From Amycolatopsis sp. EV170708-02-1 (lineage in GTDB: Bacteria; Actinomycetota; Actinomycetes; Mycobacteriales; Pseudonocardiaceae): a DNA stretch of 64,000 bases. Of the stretch, positions 60,891 to 64,000 are shown one piece after another. The translations under genes were made by a program, and so were the position numbers. Every line of letters begins with the position of its first letter. The stretch's first letter is position 1. The notes under the pieces were generated by a model that saw only the letters and a program-made list of their open reading frames with translations, searched no databases and was not told the origin of the DNA. Location: contig NZ_CP092497.1 of assembly GCF_022479115.1 (NCBI RefSeq), positions 496,001-560,000 on the forward strand. The letters are read 5' to 3'.

Positions 60891-62546
60891 TCAGCCCCTT
60901 TCCCGGAGTTCGCGGCGGAGGATCTTGCCGCTCACCGTCTTCGGCAGTTCGTCGAGCACCTCGATCACGCGCGGGTACTTGTACGCGGCGAGGCGTTCCT
61001 TGCAGTACGCGACGAGGTCCTGCGGATCGGGCGTGGTACCCGGCGCCGGGCTGACGTAGGCCTTCACGGTCTCGCCCCGGTATTCGTCCGGAACGCCGAC
61101 GACGGCCGCTTCACGCACCGCCGGATGCGTGTACAGGACGTCTTCGACCTCACGCGGCCAGACCTTGAACCCGGAGGCGTTGATCATGTCCTTCTTGCGG
61201 TCGACGACGTAGACCCAGCCGCTCGGCTCCATGAAGCCGATGTCACCGGTCAGCAGCCTGCCGCCGGGCAGTGCGGCTTCGGTCGCCTCGGGCCGGTTCC
61301 AGTAGCCGGGGATCACCATCGGACCTTCGACGGCGATCTCACCCGCCGTCCCGAACGGCAGTTCCTCGCCGTTTTCGCCGAGGATGCGCACGATGGTCCC
61401 CGGTACGGGCAGGCCGATCGAGATCGTGCCGGACGCTTCGTCGATGGGCGCTTCGAGACTGCTCGGCACGACGATGCAGCCAGCGGTCGTCTCGGTGAGC
61501 CCGTAGCCGTTGTGGATGTAGTGGCCGAACCGTTCGCGGAACGTGCCGACCACGGCGGGCGGCAGCGCGGCACCACCGGAGTACAGCAGCTCGAAGGAGG
61601 CGAAATGTTCGCGGCCGACGCCGGGATGGGCCAGCAGCGCCATGTACGCCGTGGACGGCCCGACCGTGTACACGGGCTTGTGCTCCAGGAAGGCGTCGAG
61701 CACCACTCCGGGTTCGAACCGGTACGCGAGCGCGAGTGTGCCGCCGATGTCGATCGCGGAGGCGATCTCGCAGACCATGCCGGTGATGTGGAACAGCGGG
61801 GCCAGGCCGAACAGGGTGGCGCCCTCGCCGAGACCGCTGAACGCGCTGAGCACGGCCGCGTTCGCGCCGAGGTTGCCGTGGGTGTTCATCGCCCCCTTCG
61901 GTGTCCCGCTGGTGCCCGACGTGTAACTGATCAGCGCGACGTCGTCGAGCCCGAGGCCGGGATCGGGGAGCGGCTCCCCCGCCGCGGCCCGCGCGACCGT
62001 CAGCAGATCGGCGGCGCCGGGGGTCGGCTCCCGCACGATCCCGCCGAACACGCGTGCGTCGTCGCGGCCCTGCAGGTCGAGTTCGCTGGTGGTCAGCGCG
62101 ATGGTCACGCCGCTGCCGGGGACGAGCGGGCCGATACGGCGGTTCCAGCCGCTCTGCGAGCAGACGACCGCGCGCACCCCCGCGTCGTCGAAGACGTGCC
62201 GGAGTTCCCGCTCGCGGTACATCGGGTTGACCGGGACGACGATCCCGCCGGCCTTCCAGGCGCCGAGCAACGCCAGCACGAACTGCGGGATGTTCTGCAG
62301 GACCAGGGCGAGCCGGTCGCCCGGAGCGAAACCGGAGGCCAGCAGATGACGTGCGACGCCGTCGGAGAGCTCGTCGACCTCGCGGTAGCTCATCCGGCCG
62401 TCGAAGTAGGCGATCGCCGTGGCCTGCGGAGAGCGCTGGACCGCCCGCCGGAAGGATGCCGGGACCGTGGTCGTTTTCGGCGCCTCCGCCGCCTTCATCC
62501 GATCTTCGTAGGCGGCCAGCCACGGCTTCGCTTCGTACCGGCTCAT
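60891..62546 (-). CDS. Acyl-CoA synthetase (AMP-forming)
   Basis: 551-aa ANL ligase. ISYTSGTSGTPKGAMNTHGNL is the phosphate loop, IHNGYGLTETTAGCIV A5, GRLLTGDIGFMEPSGWVYVVDRKKDMINASGFKVWPREVEDVL A7-A8 and LPKTVSGKILRRELRE the A10 Lys. It would activate a medium-chain or substituted acid as CoA thioester. ATG with GGGAGG upstream is chosen over a longer frame. Divergent from the crotonase gene. Confidence 0.93.
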   Translation of the reverse strand: MSRYEAKPWLAAYEDRMKAAEAPKTTTVPASFRRAVQRSPQATAIAYFDGRMSYREVDELSDGVARHLLASGFAPGDRLALVLQNIPQFVLALLGAWKAGGIVVPVNPMYRERELRHVFDDAGVRAVVCSQSGWNRRIGPLVPGSGVTIALTTSELDLQGRDDARVFGGIVREPTPGAADLLTVARAAAGEPLPDPGLGLDDVALISYTSGTSGTPKGAMNTHGNLGANAAVLSAFSGLGEGATLFGLAPLFHITGMVCEIASAIDIGGTLALAYRFEPGVVLDAFLEHKPVYTVGPSTAYMALLAHPGVGREHFASFELLYSGGAALPPAVVGTFRERFGHYIHNGYGLTETTAGCIVVPSSLEAPIDEASGTISIGLPVPGTIVRILGENGEELPFGTAGEIAVEGPMVIPGYWNRPEATEAALPGGRLLTGDIGFMEPSGWVYVVDRKKDMINASGFKVWPREVEDVLYTHPAVREAAVVGVPDEYRGETVKAYVSPAPGTTPDPQDLVAYCKERLAAYKYPRVIEVLDELPKTVSGKILRRELRERG

Positions 62547-62581
62547 GCAGGTTTCCTCCCTGACAAGTCTCGACGATCCTG

Positions 62582-62595
62582 TAAGCATCCGCTTA
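62582..62595. promoter_or_regulatory. TAAGC-ATCC-GCTTA inverted repeat in the divergent promoter
   Basis: TAAGCATCCGCTTA lies between the ligase (minus) and crotonase (plus) starts. Similar TAAGC/GCTTA sites serve TetR-type acyl-CoA regulators; which protein binds here is unknown. Confidence 0.45.
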
Positions 62596-62622
62596 GTATG
62601 TCGATGACGCAAGGAGGTCGCC

Positions 62623-63453
62623 GTGACCGATCAGCTCTCACCGTCCGAAGTGGACACTGTGGACACCGCGGACACCGTCCGGTACGCCGTGGACGGCGCC
62701 GTCGCCACGATCACCTTCGACAAACCCGGGCGCGGCAACGCGATGGACCAGCCGATGCAGATCCGCTACGGCAAGCTGCTGGGCGAAGCCGCAGCCGATC
62801 CCGGGGTCCGCGCCGTCGTCGTCACGGGCAGCGGGCGTTCCTTCTGCCCCGGAGCGGACCTGGGGTTGCTGGAGGACATCTCCGTCAGCGGCACGGGCGC
62901 GCCGGAACGGGAGGGCTTCCGGGACGTCCTCGCCGCCGCGTATGCCGACGTGCCGGTGGTCGCGGCGATCAACGGCGGCTGCGCCGGGCTCGGTTTCGTG
63001 ATCGCCTGCGCCGCCGACGTCCGGTTCGCCGCGGCGGGCGCGAAGTTCACCACCGCCTTCGCGCGGCGGGGCCTCATCGCCGAATACGGTGTGGCGAAAC
63101 TGCTGCCCGAACTCGTCGGCCGCGGCCGGGCGCTCGATCTGCTGCTCTCCGGACGGACCTTCACCGCCGAACAGGCGTACGAGTACGGCCTGGTGCAGGA
63201 AGTCGTGCCGCCGGAAGAGCTTTCGGCGCGGGCGATGGCCTACGCCACCGAACTCGCGACCTACAGCGCACCACGCTCCATGGCGCTCATGAAACGGCAG
63301 GTTCTCCGGGAAGCCGGGCTCTCCCTGGAGGATTCCGCCCGCGAAGCCACCGCGCTGATGCTCGAATCCTTCGGCCATCCGGAACTTCCCGAAGGTCTCG
63401 CGAGCTGGAACGAACGCCGCCCGCCGGCTTTCCCGCCGTACCAAGGAGACTAG
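62623..63453 (+). CDS. Enoyl-CoA hydratase/isomerase (crotonase family)
   Basis: 276-aa crotonase. VATITFDKPGRGNAMDQPMQIRYGKLL, the oxyanion segment GSGRSFCPGADLGLLE and AAINGGCAGLGFVIACAADVRFAAAGAKFTTAFARRGLIAEYGVAKLLPELVG are typical. The first catalytic Glu position lies in the GCAGLGF region and is replaced, so isomerase or related activity is possible. GTG start with AAGGAGG 6 nt upstream. Confidence 0.9.
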   Translation: MTDQLSPSEVDTVDTADTVRYAVDGAVATITFDKPGRGNAMDQPMQIRYGKLLGEAAADPGVRAVVVTGSGRSFCPGADLGLLEDISVSGTGAPEREGFRDVLAAAYADVPVVAAINGGCAGLGFVIACAADVRFAAAGAKFTTAFARRGLIAEYGVAKLLPELVGRGRALDLLLSGRTFTAEQAYEYGLVQEVVPPEELSARAMAYATELATYSAPRSMALMKRQVLREAGLSLEDSAREATALMLESFGHPELPEGLASWNERRPPAFPPYQGD

Positions 63454-63558
63454 GCCGCCCGGACGCGTTTCCAAGGCGCTCGCGCGTGGTCACCGCGGCC
63501 TTCCCGGACGGCACTCGGGTGACTGGAGCTGGATCACGCGTGCCCGGGGACGGATCTC

Positions 63559-63621
63559 CGAGTTCCGCCTTCAAGCACGCGAGTTCCGTCTCCAAGCACG
63601 CGAGTTCGCCTTCCGGGCACG
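63559..63621. repeat. Three tandem 21-bp repeats
   Basis: Units 63559-63579, 63580-63600 and 63601-63621, beginning CGAGTTCCGCC, CGAGTTCCGTC and CGAGTTCGCC and ending AAGCACG or GGGCACG. Non-coding, between the crotonase and the convergent SDR gene. No frame-keeping protein is evident. Confidence 0.7.
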
Positions 63622-63670
63622 CCGGGGGTTCTGGATCCCGCCCGGCGGGCTCGACCGCGGCCCCCGAAGA

Positions 63671-64000
63671 TCACTCCCCGATGACCTGCTCCACCTTGCG
63701 CTGCAGCTTGTTCATCCCGCCGAGCCAGCGGTCGGTCTGCGTGGCCCGCGCGGCGTAGTAGTCCGCGACCTCGGGATGCGGCAGCACCAGGAAGCGGTCG
63801 GCGGCGATGGCCTCGAACAACGCGTCCGCGACCTGTTCCGGCTGGATCGCCGAAGCGCCCATCAGCAGCTCGCCCGCGGGGCCGGTGTTCTCCAGCATCG
63901 CCGTCCGCACGCCCTGCGGGCAGATGGCCTGCACGGTGAGCCCGCGGTGCCGGTACGTCGCCGACAGCCATTCGGCGAAGGCGAGCGCGCCGTGTTTGGT
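63671..64000 (-). CDS. Short-chain dehydrogenase, C-terminal part (5' end outside window)
   Basis: The visible 109 residues begin TKHGALAFAEWLSATYRHRGLTVQAICPQGVRTAML, i.e. the Lys helix after the active-site Tyr of an SDR and the following cofactor loop. It continues EQVADALFEAIAADRFLVLPHPEVADYYAARA and ends VEQVIGE. The N-terminal cofactor domain lies beyond the right edge. Function within the catabolic region is likely but not shown. Confidence 0.85.
   Translation of the reverse strand, partial: TKHGALAFAEWLSATYRHRGLTVQAICPQGVRTAMLENTGPAGELLMGASAIQPEQVADALFEAIAADRFLVLPHPEVADYYAARATQTDRWLGGMNKLQRKVEQVIGE

Noticed and set aside
1..64000. tRNA, rRNA genes and CRISPR arrays
   Set aside because: None recognised by eye; the short tandem repeats present (63559-63621) have no spacers.

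Overview
The window is high-GC actinomycete DNA with dense gene packing, ATGA/GTGA start-stop overlaps, many GTG starts, SARP and MmyB-type regulators, and families typical of Pseudonocardiaceae. The overall character suggests Amycolatopsis or a close relative. That assignment is an inference from gene content and intergenic repeats; no rRNA or other marker gene is present.

Layout. 1-33.8 kb is a mixed accessory/housekeeping arm. It holds the start of an AAA regulator; a YceI-like protein; an OhrR-like MarR repressor with a double palindromic operator; an IS110-group element (3723-5002) and an IS481-family element (7211-8523), each inserted in an intergenic hairpin repeat; an RluA pseudouridine synthase and an ASCH protein, both frame-broken; an AlkB-type dioxygenase behind a perfect SOS box; a P450; a large AAA regulator; a DrrAB-type ABC exporter with an FMN reductase; an APC permease/ROK kinase operon; a J-domain/NERD protein; a secreted M14 carboxypeptidase; a pair of genes resembling actinomycete integrative-element cargo; and an unusual operon (XRE regulator, cupin, dCTP deaminase-fold protein, ThiL-like protein).

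34.1-52.3 kb is a biosynthetic gene cluster. A SARP with a TTA codon and an MmyB-type regulator precede a GriI/GriH-type pair that makes 3-amino-4-hydroxybenzoate, plus a short adenylating enzyme. A second SARP and an MFS exporter run the other way. An eight-gene operon then encodes an HpaC/HpaB two-component hydroxylase, an AMP-forming ligase, an O-methyltransferase, a CreE-like FAD/NAD(P) N-oxygenase, an SDR, a PheA/TfdB-type monooxygenase and a CreD-like lyase. Together this reads as an aspartate-nitrosuccinate (nitrous acid) pathway beside an aminohydroxybenzoate core, so the predicted product is a diazo or N-N-bonded aromatic of the cremeomycin type.

52.7-63.5 kb is an acyl-CoA catabolic region: FabG-like SDR, MaoC hydratase, an APH-type kinase next to an ACAD11-like protein (the two halves of ACAD10/11), a paired acyl-CoA dehydrogenase heteromer, a TetR regulator with matching operators, a phosphotriesterase-like lactonase, an acyl-CoA ligase and a crotonase. 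The set suggests catabolism of gamma-lactones or 4-hydroxy acids. The window ends inside an SDR gene.

The clearest non-coding find is the left end of the IS110 element. It folds as two guide loops, one matching both sides of its insertion site and the other matching both ends of the element, as expected of a bridge RNA. Several genes carry a single -1 frame break each (RluA carries two), which may be assembly indels rather than true pseudogenes.
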